Origin: Molossus alvarezi | Lineage: Eukaryota > Chordata > Mammalia > Chiroptera > Molossidae | Length of the DNA stretch: 64,000 bases | Reading direction: 5' to 3' | Assembly: GCA_037176705.1 (NCBI GenBank) | Contig: CM073886.1 | Span: 5,580,001 to 5,644,000 of the forward strand | Notes under the pieces: model-generated | The model's input: only the letters and a program-made list of their open reading frames with translations | Database searches by the model: none | Told to the model about the DNA's origin: nothing | Translations under genes and position numbers: made by a program | In this document: positions 47,052 through 59,110 of the stretch, piece by piece | Position numbering within the stretch: position 1 is the first letter of the stretch | How the letters are laid out: the number at the start of each line of letters is the position of its first letter

Positions 47052-47140
47052 CTGTACTGGGCTTGAAAAAGTTCTTGTACAAAAGTGCTACAGACCGAAA
47101 AAGATGGTCCCTCAGACATGGTATCAGTATCTGATGGTGG
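47052..47140 (-). CDS. USP31: USP31 coding exon 3
   Basis: Acceptor TTAAG ending at 47141, donor GTATGA at 47046-47051. 29 codons plus AG: PPSDTDTMSEGPSFSVCSTF through FQAQY(R). Differs from recalled human at several positions near the start (human PPSETDMMPEG). VQELFQAQYRSS is the USP block leading to the zinc motif. Confidence 0.96.
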
Positions 47141-48343
47141 CTTAAAAGAAGAAAGTACAATTTCACAGACCAGAAGTACCAATTACTGGCTGAAGATGAC
47201 CCTGAAAGTGTCACAAATGTCTCTGATGTCTTATATAAGCTATGCATCAGGTCAGCTGTTTCAGTAACAGGTATCTGCTAAACCAGAACACAGCAGCCAG
47301 GACGTGGCTCACAAGAATTCATCTCCTCACAGGCTCTCCCACACATCCCCGTCTCTCTGCCCAACTACGCAGTTCTTCCCTAGAACACTCCAATCTCCCT
47401 CTAACTCTCAAAGTCCCACTCTAACCTCTTCCAGGAAATCACCCCAGCCACTGGTTCCTCCCACGCCTAAATAAATTCTCTAGCGTCTATTAGCTGCTGA
47501 TTTTGGTGCCTACTCACTCTATTTCATATTTCACTTAACCTTCTCGTGTCCCTCCACCTAATGACTAGTTACTGAGCACCTGCTACTATGTGCAGAGAAC
47601 ACTGTGGAGGGCTTTAGGGTACAAAAATAAGGCAAAGCGTCTGATATTCATTTCAATCTGATAGGAGAGAGTCAGCCACAAGCATCGAGTCATATGGCAG
47701 TACCGTGTTCCGGCACAAAAGAACCTTGAATCAAAATAATTTAACTTACCAAAACTAGAAATTTAAAGTGTGAGGTACAGAGCAGAATTATCAAAAACTT
47801 TAAAAGATGCAAGAGAAAGGCAACTCTTTATCTTAATTATTTCTATTACAAAAATCACTTTACTCATCATAGTAAGGTTACATGCATAAAAACTGAGAAT
47901 AAATCACTCTCTCTCAGTAGGAACATCCTGGGGTTCAGTTCCTGCACTTGAGTCCAATCCCAACAACAGAGACATCCATACATTTCCTGTTTGTGTGTCC
48001 ATTCCAGTGACCTATAGGTTATGGGTCTCACTAGACTATAAAACAAATTTTTGCTTTAGTAACAGTTTAATGATATAACCACTAAATTTTTGTCTAACGC
48101 TAATTCAAATGTGTCCCATCTCATTAGAATAAGCTCCTGGGAGACAGCGCCTCTGGAATCTCACACTGCCAACATGGTGGTAAACATGGAAGACTCCTCT
48201 ATGTACCCATGAATTCTGTACTCACCCAGAACGTACTCAATGTCACTATATTAACTGAGCCCAAACCGCAATAGTTCCTCAGAGCTTTGGAAGAACGGGC
48301 CCTGGGCTCCCTGCTTCCTGACTGCTGCGCGGGGTGCCCTCAC
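47141..48343 (-). other. USP31 intron 2
   Basis: 47300-47640 looks L2-like but is not certain. No SINE or L1 found. Confidence 0.75.
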
Positions 48344-48479
48344 CTTCACAGGAGGCTGGCCACTCTGCTTCACAGCATGATTGAGGTCTTCATGAACTCG
48401 ATCCAAAAGCCACAACAGAAACTCCTGGGCATCATGCTGGGAATTTCCCCGGTACTGTAGTGCATTCTTTGACACAATA
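48344..48479 (-). CDS. USP31: USP31 coding exon 2 (Q/D box region)
   Basis: Acceptor AG at 48480-48481 (a further AG lies just upstream; the Thr-completing frame selects this one), donor GTGAGG at 48338-48343. One base completes Thr, then 45 codons: IVSKNALQYRGNSQHDAQEF through SGQPPVK. NSQHDAQEFLLWLLDRVHED is the conserved USP block following the Cys box. The Cys-box exon is upstream and outside this window. Confidence 0.97.
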
Positions 48480-48824
48480 CTCTAGAGAGGTACATAAATC
48501 AGCATGAATAGTTGTGAGCCCTGGCTTTATGATAAACTGTTCATAACCCCAAAGAGGGATGGATGCAAGCTCTCAAGGGTGTTACAGGACTTCCCGGAAA
48601 GAGCAATGTAAAAACAGGTGTTCAAAAGCAAACCAAGAAACAGTCACTCAATGTAAAACTCACCCTCTGGAACATTCACCAAAGACTTAAATGTGCCTAC
48701 CGAGGAATTCCAGTTTTAGAAATATAGCTAAAGGAAACCATCAAAACAGCCAAGACATTTAAGAGGATATTTATTCATCAGGCTTTTTAATAGCAAAAAA
48801 AAAAAAAACAGGTGATAATTTGAA

Positions 48825-48930
48825 TCTTAAAAATGAGAACTGTTACAAATACCTTATTACTTTGTATACCTGAAACTAACAAAATATTATGTCAATTATA
48901 CCTCAGTAAGAAAAGAAAAAGTATTTAATT
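48825..48930 (+). mobile_element. Old L1 3' end fragment
   Basis: TTTGTATACCTGAAACTAACAAAATATTATGTCAATTATACCTCAGTAAG is the classic old-L1 terminus. Confidence 0.65.
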
Positions 48931-48959
48931 ATAGAACAAAGTATTAAAATAAACAAGTC

Positions 48960-49211
48960 GCCCTGGCCAGTTTGGCTCAGTGGTTAGAGCGTCGGCCTGA
49001 GGTCCGGAGAGACCCAGGTTCAGTTCCCGCTAAGGGCATGTACCTTGGTTGCAGTTTGTCCCTGGCCCTGGTTGGGTCGTGTGGGTGGCGACCACTCGAT
49101 GTGTCCCTTTCACACCGATGTTTCTCTCTCTCTCTCTCTCTCCCTCTCCCTCTACCTGAACAAAATATCGAAAAAATGTCCTCGGGTGAGGATAAAAAAA
49201 ATAATAATAAG
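48960..49211 (+). mobile_element. VES SINE
   Basis: CCCTGGCCAGTTTGGCTCAG, TC-run, ATGTCCTCGGGTGAGGATAAA tail. Ten-bp duplication TAAACAAGTC at 48950-48959 and 49212-49221. Confidence 0.93.
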
Positions 49212-49444
49212 TAAACAAGTCTCTATCATATAAATGATTGAATAAATAAGTAGGAGGAAGAAACAAACCTTCCTTATAGAAGAATTCCAAATAATTTATG
49301 TCACTAATGCCCATCCCGTGTTGGCCTGAACTCTCCACCTTGAAAATGGGCTATGACAGTGACTTGCTTTCAAAGACTCAAGCATGGAAAAGGAGTAGCC
49401 AGTAACAGGCTGCAGGAGAACCGATTTAAGATCATGAGCTCTGG

Positions 49445-49543
49445 CCCTGGCCAGTTTGGCTCAGTGGTTGAGCATCAGCCTGCGGACCAGAGAGTCCTAG
49501 GTTCAGTTCCCACTAGGAGCACATACCACCAAAAAAAAAAAAA
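49445..49543 (+). mobile_element. Short head-only VES-related SINE
   Basis: About 99 bp including poly(A). GGTTCAGTTCCCACTAGGAGCACATACC then an A-run, no TC tail. Duplication of 17 bp with one mismatch (AAGATCATGAGCTCTGG / AAGATCATGGGCTCTGG) at 49428-49444 and 49544-49560. Confidence 0.94.
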
Positions 49544-50017
49544 AAGATCATGGGCTCTGGACATGTAGCCTCAGTTCAAATCTCTGTCCTACCTCTCATT
49601 ATGTATAAGGTCTGAACCAACTCCACTTCAAAGTGAAAAGGACAACAATGGTTTAGTGTGATGGTTAAGTGAGAATGCATGCAAAATGTTTCACGTGTCA
49701 ATGAGGTATAAATAAGCATTCCAATTTTAACTATGAACACTGAACTTGGAAGCAGGGAGGAAGGAGGGAAGACAACTGCACAAAGCTAAAGCAGTCTGGA
49801 GACAAATGAGGAAAGAAATAACGAGGGTCTAAGCTAAGGCAGTGAGATCAGAAATGTGATGGCAAATCTGAGAGGTTTAGGAATTGAGGCAGTAGAATCA
49901 GTAGAATTTGTGAGCTAATGAATGTGGAAAATGCGAAAGGAGGCATTAGAGTCACCCAGGTGTCTTATTTCGATGATGGGCAACAGGAGTTAACTTCACC
50001 AAGACAAAATAAAAAAG

Positions 50018-50275
50018 GCCCTGGCCGGTTTGGCTCAGCGGTTAAAGTATCAGCCCGCAGACCAGAGTTGCGGTTTTAATTCTGGTCAAGGGCACGTACC
50101 TCGGTTGCAGTTTAGTCCCTAACCCTGGTCAGGGTCGTGGGGGAGGCAACCAGTCCATTTGTCTCTCTCACATCGATGTTTCTCTCTCCCTCCCTCCCTC
50201 CTAGTCTATCTGAAGATAAATGGAAAAATATCCTCGGTGAGGATTCAAAAAACTTATGTATCTGTCTATCTATAC
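50018..50275 (+). mobile_element. VES SINE with an extra 3' segment
   Basis: Head GCCCTGGCCGGTTTGGCTCAG, ATATCCTCGGTGAGGATTC, A-run, then about 25 further bases (AACTTATGTATCTGTCTATC...). The 14-bp perfect duplication ACAAAATAAAAAAG lies at 50004-50017 and 50276-50289, so the extra segment is part of the insertion. Confidence 0.9.
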
Positions 50276-50718
50276 ACAAAATAAAAAAGAAAGAAGTCTG
50301 GGGAAGACGACGACGAGCTCCCCCTCCAATCCACTGCATTTAAAGTTCTGCAGAACCTGCAAGTAGAAGTATCTGGTAAACAAGTGAAAAACACAGATCC
50401 GGGCTCCATGGAGGAGTCTGGGCTAAGGACAAGATTTGGGAGACAACAGATGGGTGGCAGTTGAAACTATGAGTATGTCATGAGATGAAGCCAGAGGACA
50501 GAACCCAGAGTACAGCTATATTGAGGGGGCCCTCAAGGAGACCAAGAAAAGGTCATCAAAGATGTGGCAAGAAAAATCAAGAGAATGGAGTTCCAGGAGT
50601 CAAGAGAAGAGAATTATGCAGAAAGTGATCAATAGTTTTCAAAGTTGAAGAATGATAAAATAAGTCAAAGAAATAAAAGCTGTCCACTGTATTTTTTCCA
50701 ATTAAGATGATAACAGAG

Positions 50719-50926
50719 ATTTTTCCTTTATTGATTTTAGAGAGAAAGGAAATGAGAGGGAGCAACAGATAGAAACATCGATGAGAGAACATCGATTGGC
50801 CGCCTCCTGCATGCCCCCCACTGGGGATTGGGCCCATAACCTGGGCATGTGCCCTGACCAGGAATCGAACCGGCGACCCCTTGGTGCATGGGTCGATGCT
50901 CAACCACTGACCCACACCAGCCGGGC
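50719..50926 (-). mobile_element. VES SINE, reverse orientation
   Basis: ATTGATTTTAGAGAGAAAGG, GGAATCGAACCGGCGACC, ends ACACCAGCCGGGC. Confidence 0.9.
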
Positions 50927-50970
50927 AAAAGGGGATAGATTTCAAATTCCATTATGAAAAAGCAGCATCA

Positions 50971-51189
50971 GCCCTGGCCTGTTTGGCTCAGAAGTTAGAG
51001 CGTTGCCTATAGTCTGGAGAGACCGGGGTTCGGTTCCTGCTAAGGGCATGTAACTCAGTTGCGGTTTGTCCCCAGCCTTGGTTGGGTCGTGTGGGTGGCA
51101 ACCACTCCATGTGTCCCTTTCACGTTGATGTTTTTTCTCTCTCTCTCCCTCTATCTGAACAAAAAATATCAAATAACAAACAAACAAAC
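50971..51189 (+). mobile_element. VES SINE
   Basis: Head GCCCTGGCCTGTTTGGCTCAG, TC-run. 14-bp perfect duplication AAAAAGCAGCATCA at 50957-50970 and 51190-51203. Confidence 0.94.
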
Positions 51190-51622
51190 AAAAAGCAGCA
51201 TCACAATTTGATGGTCAATTATATGTGAAAGATGATTTACAAAGATTGAAATTTATGGAGGAAAAAAAGTCAAAGGGACAAAAAGGAGAGTACATTGAGG
51301 TGTTGCTGGCAAAAGGTATTAACTGAATGAAGTGAGCAAGGGAAAGGAAGGACCCGATGACAAGCAAGGGTGCCACCTGGACGCCATCTCAGAAACAGAT
51401 ACACAAGAGGAGACAGGACTGTGGGGGAAAAGTCTTCCCCACACAAAACTTCCCCCAGAGGTCAGATGTCACCGAAATTACCAAATCCAATTTCTTCTTG
51501 CTTAGCCCTCAACTTACTCAATCTCCCTGTAGTAGTTTATCTACTTGATATCGTCCTTAATCTTGAAATGGCTCGGTTTGTGGCCTTATGTTCTCATTTA
51601 GGAGAATCAAAACCAGAGCCAT

Positions 51623-51807
51623 GCCCGGGCGGTGTATTGAACATCATCCCCTGGACTAAGAGGTCCTGGTTTGATTCCCACTCAGGGCACATGCCAGGTT
51701 GTGGGCAATCGCCAGGAGGGGGCATGCAGGACGCAGCCAATTTATGTTCTCTCCTCTCACATCAATGTTTTTCTCTCTCTCTAAAAAATCAATGAAAACA
51801 TTTTTAA
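51623..51807 (+). mobile_element. VES SINE, head partly lost
   Basis: GCCCGGGCGGTGTATTGAACATC head, AATCAATGAAAACATTTTT tail. 14-bp perfect duplication AAAACCAGAGCCAT at 51609-51622 and 51808-51821. Confidence 0.93.
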
Positions 51808-51904
51808 AAAACCAGAGCCATTAGTATGGACAATGGAAGAGTGTGAGCTACAAAAGAAAGAAGAAATTCCTAGTAAAGAAAAATGGACCAAGAAAAACCA
51901 TCAG

Positions 51905-52124
51905 CCCAGCCGGTGTTGCTCAGTAGTTGAGTGTCGATCCATGCACCAAGAGGTCGTCGGTTCAATTCCTGGTCAGGGCACATGCCCAGGTTGTGGGCCT
52001 GACCCCATTGGGGCTGTGCAGGAGGCAGCCAATCAGTGTTCTCTCTCATCAATGTTTCTATCTCTCCCTCTCCCTTCCTCTCTATAAATCCATAAAAATA
52101 AAAAAAATATTTTAAAAAAAAGAA
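51905..52124 (+). mobile_element. VES SINE
   Basis: CCCAGCCGGTGTTGCTCAG head. Duplication AGAAAAACCATCAG / AGAAAAAACATCAG at 51891-51904 and 52125-52138 (one mismatch). Confidence 0.92.
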
Positions 52125-52830
52125 AGAAAAAACATCAGCACTAGTCAGCACTACTGACTCAAGATGGAAGAGAAATAGGTGACTGGTGGCACAATATAGA
52201 GGGAGACACCAAGGGTTTTAGTGTCTGACTTAGACGAATAATGAAGTCAGGAACAGGAGAAGACTGCAGAGTGTCGACCATGTCAAGTTTGAGGTTCCTA
52301 CAGGATCCCAAGTGAGGTTAGGTGTGGTGCTAAGAAAAGACATCTGAGCTAGAAAGTTAAATCAGACCAGAATATCCCTATCATGTGAGCACGGGGGAAA
52401 TAACCCAGCCGGGGCAGAATCTTGAAGAATGCTAGCATAGTCACAGAAAAGAAGCCCAAGAAGATAAGAGGTAGCAGCCAGGAAAGAGTGGCATCACACA
52501 AGCAGAGGGAGGAGAACCTCCGAGGAGACAGAAGCCACGATGTAAACTAGCACAGAAAAGTCAAGACAGGCACTGAGACAGGTCCTTTGGAAGGCAAGTT
52601 AAGAGAGCAATTGCCTGTGCAATCAGTGAAGCAGATCAGAGAGGGTGAAAGAGAAGAAAACGAACAACACTGAGTGGTTGAAAGACCTCTCTTCACATCC
52701 AAGAAGCTTAGTAATAAAAGGAAGGAGAAAAGATGCTATAACTACGCAGAGGGGGAACTGACTCAGCAGAGGGACTTACATGGTGAGGGAAAAAGCTAAA
52801 AGAAGGAAGACACCTCAAGAAAGGAGATTC

Positions 52831-52997
52831 TTTTTTTCTATTGATTTTAGATAGAGAAAGAGAGAGACTTCAATGTAAGAAACATCGATAGGTTGCCTCC
52901 CACAGGCACCCGGGTATGTGCCCTGACCAGAATTGAAGCCACCACCTTTTGGTGTGCAGGACAACACTCCAACCAACTGAGCCACACCAGCCAGGGC
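52831..52997 (-). mobile_element. VES SINE, reverse orientation, short middle
   Basis: ATTGATTTTAGATAGAGAAAG, ACCAGAATTGAAGCC, ends ACACCAGCCAGGGC. Duplication AAGAAAGGAGATTC / AAGAAAGACAATTC at 52817-52830 and 52998-53011. Confidence 0.9.
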
Positions 52998-53076
52998 AAG
53001 AAAGACAATTCTTCAGTAAGGGGAGAAGGAGGAATTCAGAAGAGGTAGAAAAACTGCCTTAAAAAGGAGGTGGAGA

Positions 53077-53339
53077 GCCCTGGCGGGTTTGGTTAGAGGG
53101 TCGGCCCTCGGACCAAAGAGTCTCAGATTTGATTCCGGTCAAGGGCCTTGGTTATGGTTCGGTCCTCGGCCCTGGTCAGGGTCATGCGGGATGCGGGAGG
53201 CAACCAGTTGATGTGTCTCTCTCACGTCATGTCTCTGTCTCTGTCTCTGTCTCTCTCTCCCTCCCTCCTTCTTACCTTCCCTCCCTCCCAACTCAATCTG
53301 AAGATAAATGGAAAAATATCCTTGGGTGAGGATTAAAAA
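53077..53339 (+). mobile_element. VES SINE with a (TCTCTG)n middle
   Basis: GCCCTGGCGGGTTTGGTTAG head, TCTGTCTCTGTCTCTG at about 53229-53256. Duplication AAAAAGGAGGTGG plus GAGAG at 53061 and 53340, nearly perfect. Confidence 0.92.
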
Positions 53340-54421
53340 AAAAAGGAGGTGGGAGAGAAACAAGAGGGGTAAGGATGTGTAATGGGTCAGAGAAGTTACA
53401 GACAGGAAAGCAGGGAAGTATGCTTTGGATGGTTTGCTTGTGGAGGGAACAGGACAACCACCATGGGGACGAGGGCGTCTCAATCGTGTAGCAAGGGCAA
53501 AAACAAGTATCACGGCAGGCAGCTGGCACACAAACTGCCAGAAGCTGACAAGCTTCTACTCAGGACCTGCTCTCATTAACTTACAGTGCAGAAGCAGGAA
53601 GTTCTCAGCACCGTAAGAAACAAATTCGCTGAAATCCAATGCTTCATTGTGTGCCAAAGCAAATATTTTACAGTGTCCATCAAATTTAAGGGTGGAGTCA
53701 ATATTAAGTTCTTTATCAGGCTGGCATCCAACTTGATTTATGCTTCCTGCCACTATCACTTCAACTTACCCAGCATCTGTCCACCCATCATTCTGTTCCA
53801 GGCACTGTGCTAAAGTCGCTCAACAAGATTCTTGCTGGGCATGATTCAACAGGCCCAGGGACTTATACAGCCTTCTGCAACTGGGGCAAAAACTGCTCTG
53901 GGTCAACCTCGCCCTAAATCACTACATCACAAACTAAAGGAAAGTTTACAGAGCTCACTGAACATACACAAACACAAAGGGTCTTCTTTCTGCCCCTTCA
54001 CAACAGTGACATCTTCCTGCTGCAGATACCCAAAGGACTACTGATTTTCCTTTAGCCCCAGGTAAAACAAATCATAGGATAATCTGCTAACCATCCTTAG
54101 TATGTGTTACAGGAGAAAGAAAATTAGTAGGAGTCAAGACACCCTAGGGAAAAATGAGTTATTGCTGGTACAGAAATCTTTGACCTTTACAGACACGAGG
54201 GCCTAACACGGTAACTCAAATCTAGGTGTCCCTGTGTCCAAGTTCTCATGAGTCAGACTCAGGAACTAAACAGACATGGATAGCAAGGGCTATCTGCACT
54301 GTTGTAAAACCGACTTTGGATATTGAACAAACTCCTATGTACCACAAAGACTTGGTGGCAGAAATTCACTGCTTGGAATAGACTAGGAGAAGGCATATTT
54401 CTTGTCTAAAATAAAACACTG

Positions 54422-54645
54422 ATGTCTGGCCAATATGGCTCAGTGGTTAAGCATCAACCCATGCACCAAGAGGATGCCAGTTCGATTCCCGGTCAGGACA
54501 CATGCCCAGGTTGTGGACCCAATCCCCAGTGGGGGGTATGCAGGAGGCAGCCAGTCGATGTTCTCTCTCATCGATGTTTCTATCTCTCTTTCCCTCTCAA
54601 TTCCTCTCTCTAAAATCAATTAAGGAAAGAAAAATTTTTTTAAAG
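54422..54645 (+). mobile_element. VES SINE
   Basis: CTGGCCAATATGGCTCAG head, GGTTCGATTCC-type B-box. Nine-bp duplication AAAACACTG at 54413-54421 and 54646-54654. Confidence 0.9.
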
Positions 54646-55090
54646 AAAACACTGTTATAAAAGGGTTGAGAAAGGATTACTGCATTTTAAGAAATTATAA
54701 CTAAGGGTGGAAGTATGGCCAAGAGCATTAGAGTCGGCATAAAAGGATGAAATATAAAAAGGAAAATATGACAAGTGGTTCAGCGAGATAAACAATGAGC
54801 AAAGACTTCCCAACAGATCATAAAGCTATACAGGCAGAAAAGAGCAAAGACAGAAGACCAAGTATGTAACAGTGATCAGAAGTTTCCACTAGAAATGAAA
54901 CAGAAACAGAAAGACTGGATTCTGTCTACCACCTTTTACTCTCTTAGCCTTGGTTATCTTTTCTGCAAAATGGTGATGGTAATATTTTTCTCAAAAGATT
55001 ATTGTGGGGCTTCAAAGATACGATAAAAGCATTTCATAAATTCTAAAACTCTATACGACTGCTGTTATGTAACTTTCAAAAGTCAAGAAT

Positions 55091-55352
55091 GGCTCTGACC
55101 GGTGTTGCTCAGTGGTTAAAGCGTCAGCTCACGCACCGAAGGGTCTCGGATTCAATTCCCAGTCAAGGGCACATATCTGTGTTACAGGTTCAATCCCTGG
55201 GCCTGGTCAGGGCACGTGCAGGAGGCAACCAATGTGTCTCTCTCACATTGATGTTTCTCTCTCCCTCCCTCTCTTTCTTTCTCTCTGTCCCCTTCCCTCC
55301 CTCCCTTCCACTTTCTCTAAAAAAATTATTCTCAAGTGAGGATAAAAACAAA
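55091..55352 (+). mobile_element. VES SINE
   Basis: GGCTCTGACCGGTGTTGCTCAG head, TC/CCTT block. 13-bp perfect duplication AAAAGTCAAGAAT at 55078-55090 and 55353-55365. Confidence 0.94.
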
Positions 55353-55474
55353 AAAAGTCAAGAATAAAGAAAGGAATTACCCTGGGAAATCATAAAAAGA
55401 AAGCATAGGAAAAAATATCTAAGGTTTTATCTCCTGACCCGTGGCTACACATTTAGAATCATCTGGGAAGTGTT

Positions 55475-55612
55475 TTATTTTATTTTTTTCAATTTTTATT
55501 ATTTTTGTTACTGATATTTTCCTCCCCCCCCCCCCCCCGCAGACACCCTGCCCCCCCCCCCCCCCCCAGCATTGTTGTCTATGTCCACTGGTTACGCATA
55601 CATGCATATTAA
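55475..55612 (-). mobile_element. L1 3' end fragment, reverse, with two poly-C tracts
   Basis: Reverse complement reads AAGAACTTAATATGCATGTATGCGTAACC... as in the L1 3' UTR at 63660. Two C runs (about 55524-55538 and 55551-55567) flank GCAGACACCCTG. Confidence 0.78.
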
Positions 55613-55984
55613 GTTCTTATAAACCATGTCCTGGCAGCAGAGGCAGGTCTGTGGTGGAATCTGACCATCGCCAATCATTTATCAAGTGTGATTCTTTAAC
55701 AGTTCTAATTCTAAAGTGAAGCCAAGACTGACAGAGAATATGGCCACACTGGAAAAGCTCTGAAGTTTCACTTATAAAAGCACTAAAACTTATGGGAGGC
55801 TCTTATGTCCTCACTGGATTACCATCACTTATTACATTTTGTTTTATTCATATCATCAGGAAATGTCGTCTCATATCTGCCTCTACCACTAGACAGCAAT
55901 CAGGAATACTTCATTCAATATTATCTGCTCCCCCAATCCCATACCTAGCAAACACAATACTTGACACAAAGAGCAACAATAACA

Positions 55985-56160
55985 GTTCATACCTGAGTGT
56001 TTATAATGTACCAGGCATTACACTAATTGTTTATAGGTATTGTTTCCTATAAAATCAATCCCTTGAAAATTCCCTATCTGTAAGTATCATTATGGTTACT
56101 GTTTACAGATGAAAACATTTGGGCTCAGAGAAGTAACTTGTCCAGTTACCATTATTCTTC
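55985..56160 (-). repeat. MIR SINE relic
   Basis: GAGTGTTTATAATGTACCAGGCATTACAC, TTATGGTTACTGTTTACAGATGAAAAC, CTCAGAGAAGTAACTTGTCC: MIR on the minus strand. Confidence 0.62.
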
Positions 56161-56937
56161 CACCTTATCTTATTGAAACAGACTTAAAACCATTTTGTCA
56201 ATAATCCTCTTCCACTAATGATTCCCTTCCCTTATATAATTCAGGATCATATAGGACTTGAGGTTCTTCATTCTGGGGGTCAATTCTCAATGCAGACATA
56301 AAACATGTAGGAGACTGAACTACAGTTGTACCAAGGCTAAGGCTTCTGGGAGTTTATTTGCTTTTAAATAAATCCTTGTTAATCAGTGTTTGTTTTGTTG
56401 TAATTTGCATTTTTTCCCTATGACTGAAATATGGCCCAAAACCAAAAATGTAGTTTATCTCACTGAGATGTTATCTGAGGAATAAGGAGGAATTCAGACT
56501 ATGTCAGAAGATCAAGTTGCAGCTTGTGAAGAACGCAGTCTGGCCTGAGTGTCCCCAGTTGCAACAGAGAGCAAAGAAGAAAGAGACAAGAATGTGGCTT
56601 TGGAAAACTCCATCTGCCTCTCATCAGCTAATGGCAAAAGGAGTCACTGCTCTGCTGGTGGGGATGAAGTCCGTCCTGTCTACAATAGTGTATTCTTTTG
56701 GGGCTCCTTATCACTTTCCAACACAATCTAAGATTCTTCCCAATACAGTAAAATAATGTTTTGTTTTGTTTTTTGAGGAAGAGGAAATTTCTGGCTAACA
56801 ACACAATCTAAAAAGCAAACACCCAGTCCTGATATAACTAAAACACTAGAAAAGTCATCTAAATGTCTAAAAAAGTATTATATATCCCTATTATGGAATG
56901 TTATAGATGTGTGAAGTTCATTTAGAAAACATGGAGA

Positions 56938-57038
56938 TGCCCTGGCCAGTTTGGCTCGGCGGCTGGAGCGTTGGCCTACGGACCAGAGTCCCAGGTTCGG
57001 TTCCCGCTAAGGGCACATACCAAAAAAAAAAAAAAGAA
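56938..57038 (+). mobile_element. Short head-only VES-related SINE
   Basis: GCCCTGGCCAGTTTGGCTCGG, GGTTCGGTTCCCGCTAAGGGCACATACC, then A-run. 14-bp perfect duplication AGAAAACATGGAGA at 56924-56937 and 57039-57052. Confidence 0.95.
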
Positions 57039-57080
57039 AAGAAAACATGGAGAAATAAATAGATAATAAAATTAAGTGGA

Positions 57081-57331
57081 GCCCTGGCCAGTTTGGCTCA
57101 GCGGTTAGAGCGTTGGCCTGCGGTCCGGAGAGATGCGGGTTCGGTTCCCGCTAAGGGTACGTACTTCGGTTGCAGTTTGTCCCCGGCCCTGGTTGGTCGT
57201 GCGGGTGGCAGCCACTCGATGTGTCCCTTCACGTCGATGTTTCTCTCTCTCTCTCCCTTCCTCTCTCTCCCTCCCACTCTATCTGTACAAAAAATGGAAA
57301 AATATCCTCGGGTGAGGATAAAAAAAAAAAA
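57081..57331 (+). mobile_element. VES SINE, young full-length
   Basis: Near-identical to the copy at 29569-29823 in head, middle and tail. 13-bp perfect duplication AAAATTAAGTGGA at 57068-57080 and 57332-57344. Confidence 0.96.
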
Positions 57332-59070
57332 AAAATTAAGTGGAAAGAAGATACAAAACTACATATGAACATGATTTCAAACTTAAAATACATTTTGAAG
57401 ACCTTTTTGTCTTTTATCCTTCTAAATATACATTAAAGCATTAACTGTCATTATCTTAAAATGGCAAGTTTTAGGCAATTTATCTCTTTCTTCTGTATTT
57501 TCCACATTTTCTAAAATGAATTTGTTGACAACAATAACTAATGGAACTTAAGAATGACCTGATGGCAGCACACCCTGGTATCCTGGCCAGGGAACCGGAA
57601 TCCTATGCATAGGTGAGGATGGCAAAAAGACAGCTTATTTCTAGCTAAGACTTTGGCCCCAAATCCCAGTGAAGTAGGCTACATACACCCCACTGAGAAT
57701 TTCTGTCTTCTCTACTAGACAGACCTAGGGAGCCTTACAACAAATCTCTGTCTATATTAATCCTAAACCCAAAGCCAAAAAGAAGCTTTGGATCTTATCA
57801 CTAGAGGAAAAAATGTGACAGCAGCCAGCATCAAAGAAAAATGAGGGAAAAAGAAGAGTTTATGCCTTTAGACACCCATCAGGAACTTTTTTAGGCCACT
57901 GTGGCTTGCCAGGTAGCAGGTGAAAGCTTAGCCCTAGGAAAAGAAAAAAAAAAAAAGAACATCAGAGTCAATCAACTTCTCAATCAACTAGAGGGAAGAA
58001 GATGGGGAACATGGGCTTGGCTTAAAAAATCAGCACATGGTCCTGTCAATCTATGTTCTTGATAGTGGCACTCTTCTTTGGAGTAGAAGTGAAGTGATCT
58101 ACACATCCTTCAAGGTGGAACGGGGTGGGAAAGACAAGGAGTGGAGGAAGCAGGAGGTCAGGCCTTGAACTATCACAAGGTCAAACATGCAAGTATTTCT
58201 TCTATAATCAGTGTGTGCATATGTGAACACATGCGTGCACCAAGAGGCAAAGTATATATCCTCTTGGTTTTGAATATATTGGTATTTGATGATAAACAAC
58301 TCTAAAATGTTTTTTACTAAACAGCCAATTTTATAAAGGATCCAGAATATTCTGGAAATAATCTTGATTTAAAGCACATATTAGTTACGCGTTTAGTGCC
58401 ATAAACCCAGATTACTCCAATAAAGTTGAACTGGCTGGAGATGCCTTCAAGGCCCAGGCCATATCCCTCTTCTCAATACCCAATGCCATGCATGCCTGAG
58501 AGTCAGCCAGGCTGATGCCTAAGCCACACACAGGGGCAGTCTCCAAATCAAACTTGGCCTCCACAGGTTCTCCCAACCCTCACAAGAATCAGATCGCATA
58601 AAAAGAGGTACAAGCCTGCAGCTCATCGTGGCTTCAGGCTTTTCCTGGTAAAGTACAATTGAGAAGCTTCCCAGCTTTGGCCTGGTCTGGCCTGCCCCAA
58701 TCTTGACCAAGCCTAGCTGGTTCAGACCTTGATCATCTGCCTGTAGAACGTGAAGCCTAAATGGTAGAGTGTATGAATACATAGAGAGTAAACAAAGAAA
58801 ATTCCATATAATCAAAATAGGGAAACTCCCTGAATTACTGAACTATTACCATCGCAGAGGTGTACTTACACTTTAGGAACAGATAAGGCTGTCCTACCTC
58901 ACTATCAACAAGGTAATGCAATTTAAAAACATAAAATGCTCTTTTCCACTTATCAACTTAAAGATGCCTATTCTGCAACATAAGGTACAACAGACATTCT
59001 AACACACTGCTCATGGCACAATCCTTCTGTAAAATAAGGTAACAATATGACTTAAGAACCTTCAAAATAG

Positions 59071-59110
59071 GGCCTAGCCAAAATAGCTCAGTTGGGAGAG
59101 CATTAGACTG
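59071..59110 (+). mobile_element. Tailless 40-bp insertion with tRNA-Phe-like sequence
   Basis: AGCTCAGTTGGGAGAGCATT and AGACTG match the 5' half of tRNA-Phe(GAA) up to the anticodon loop, preceded by GGCCTAGCCAAAAT, which is SINE-like or a diverged acceptor stem. No poly(A). Flanked by a diverged 17-bp repeat AAGAACCTTCAAAATAG (59054-59070) and AAGAATCTTCAAAACAG (59111-59127). Note that part of the anticodon loop is shared with the repeat. Confidence 0.6.

Noticed and set aside
53382..53813. Possible missing USP31 exon in intron 1 (short ORFs in unique-looking sequence)
   Set aside because: None of the frames resembles the USP Cys-box region, and exon phases already require only one upstream exon.
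55419..55719. Cys/Gly- and Pro-rich ORFs around the poly-C tracts
   Set aside because: Products of homopolymer runs in an L1 3' UTR.
48960..57331. Recurrent similar blocks at irregular spacing, considered as a CRISPR-like array
   Set aside because: The repeats are dispersed SINEs of 90-280 bp in a mammalian genome, with variable spacing and both orientations.
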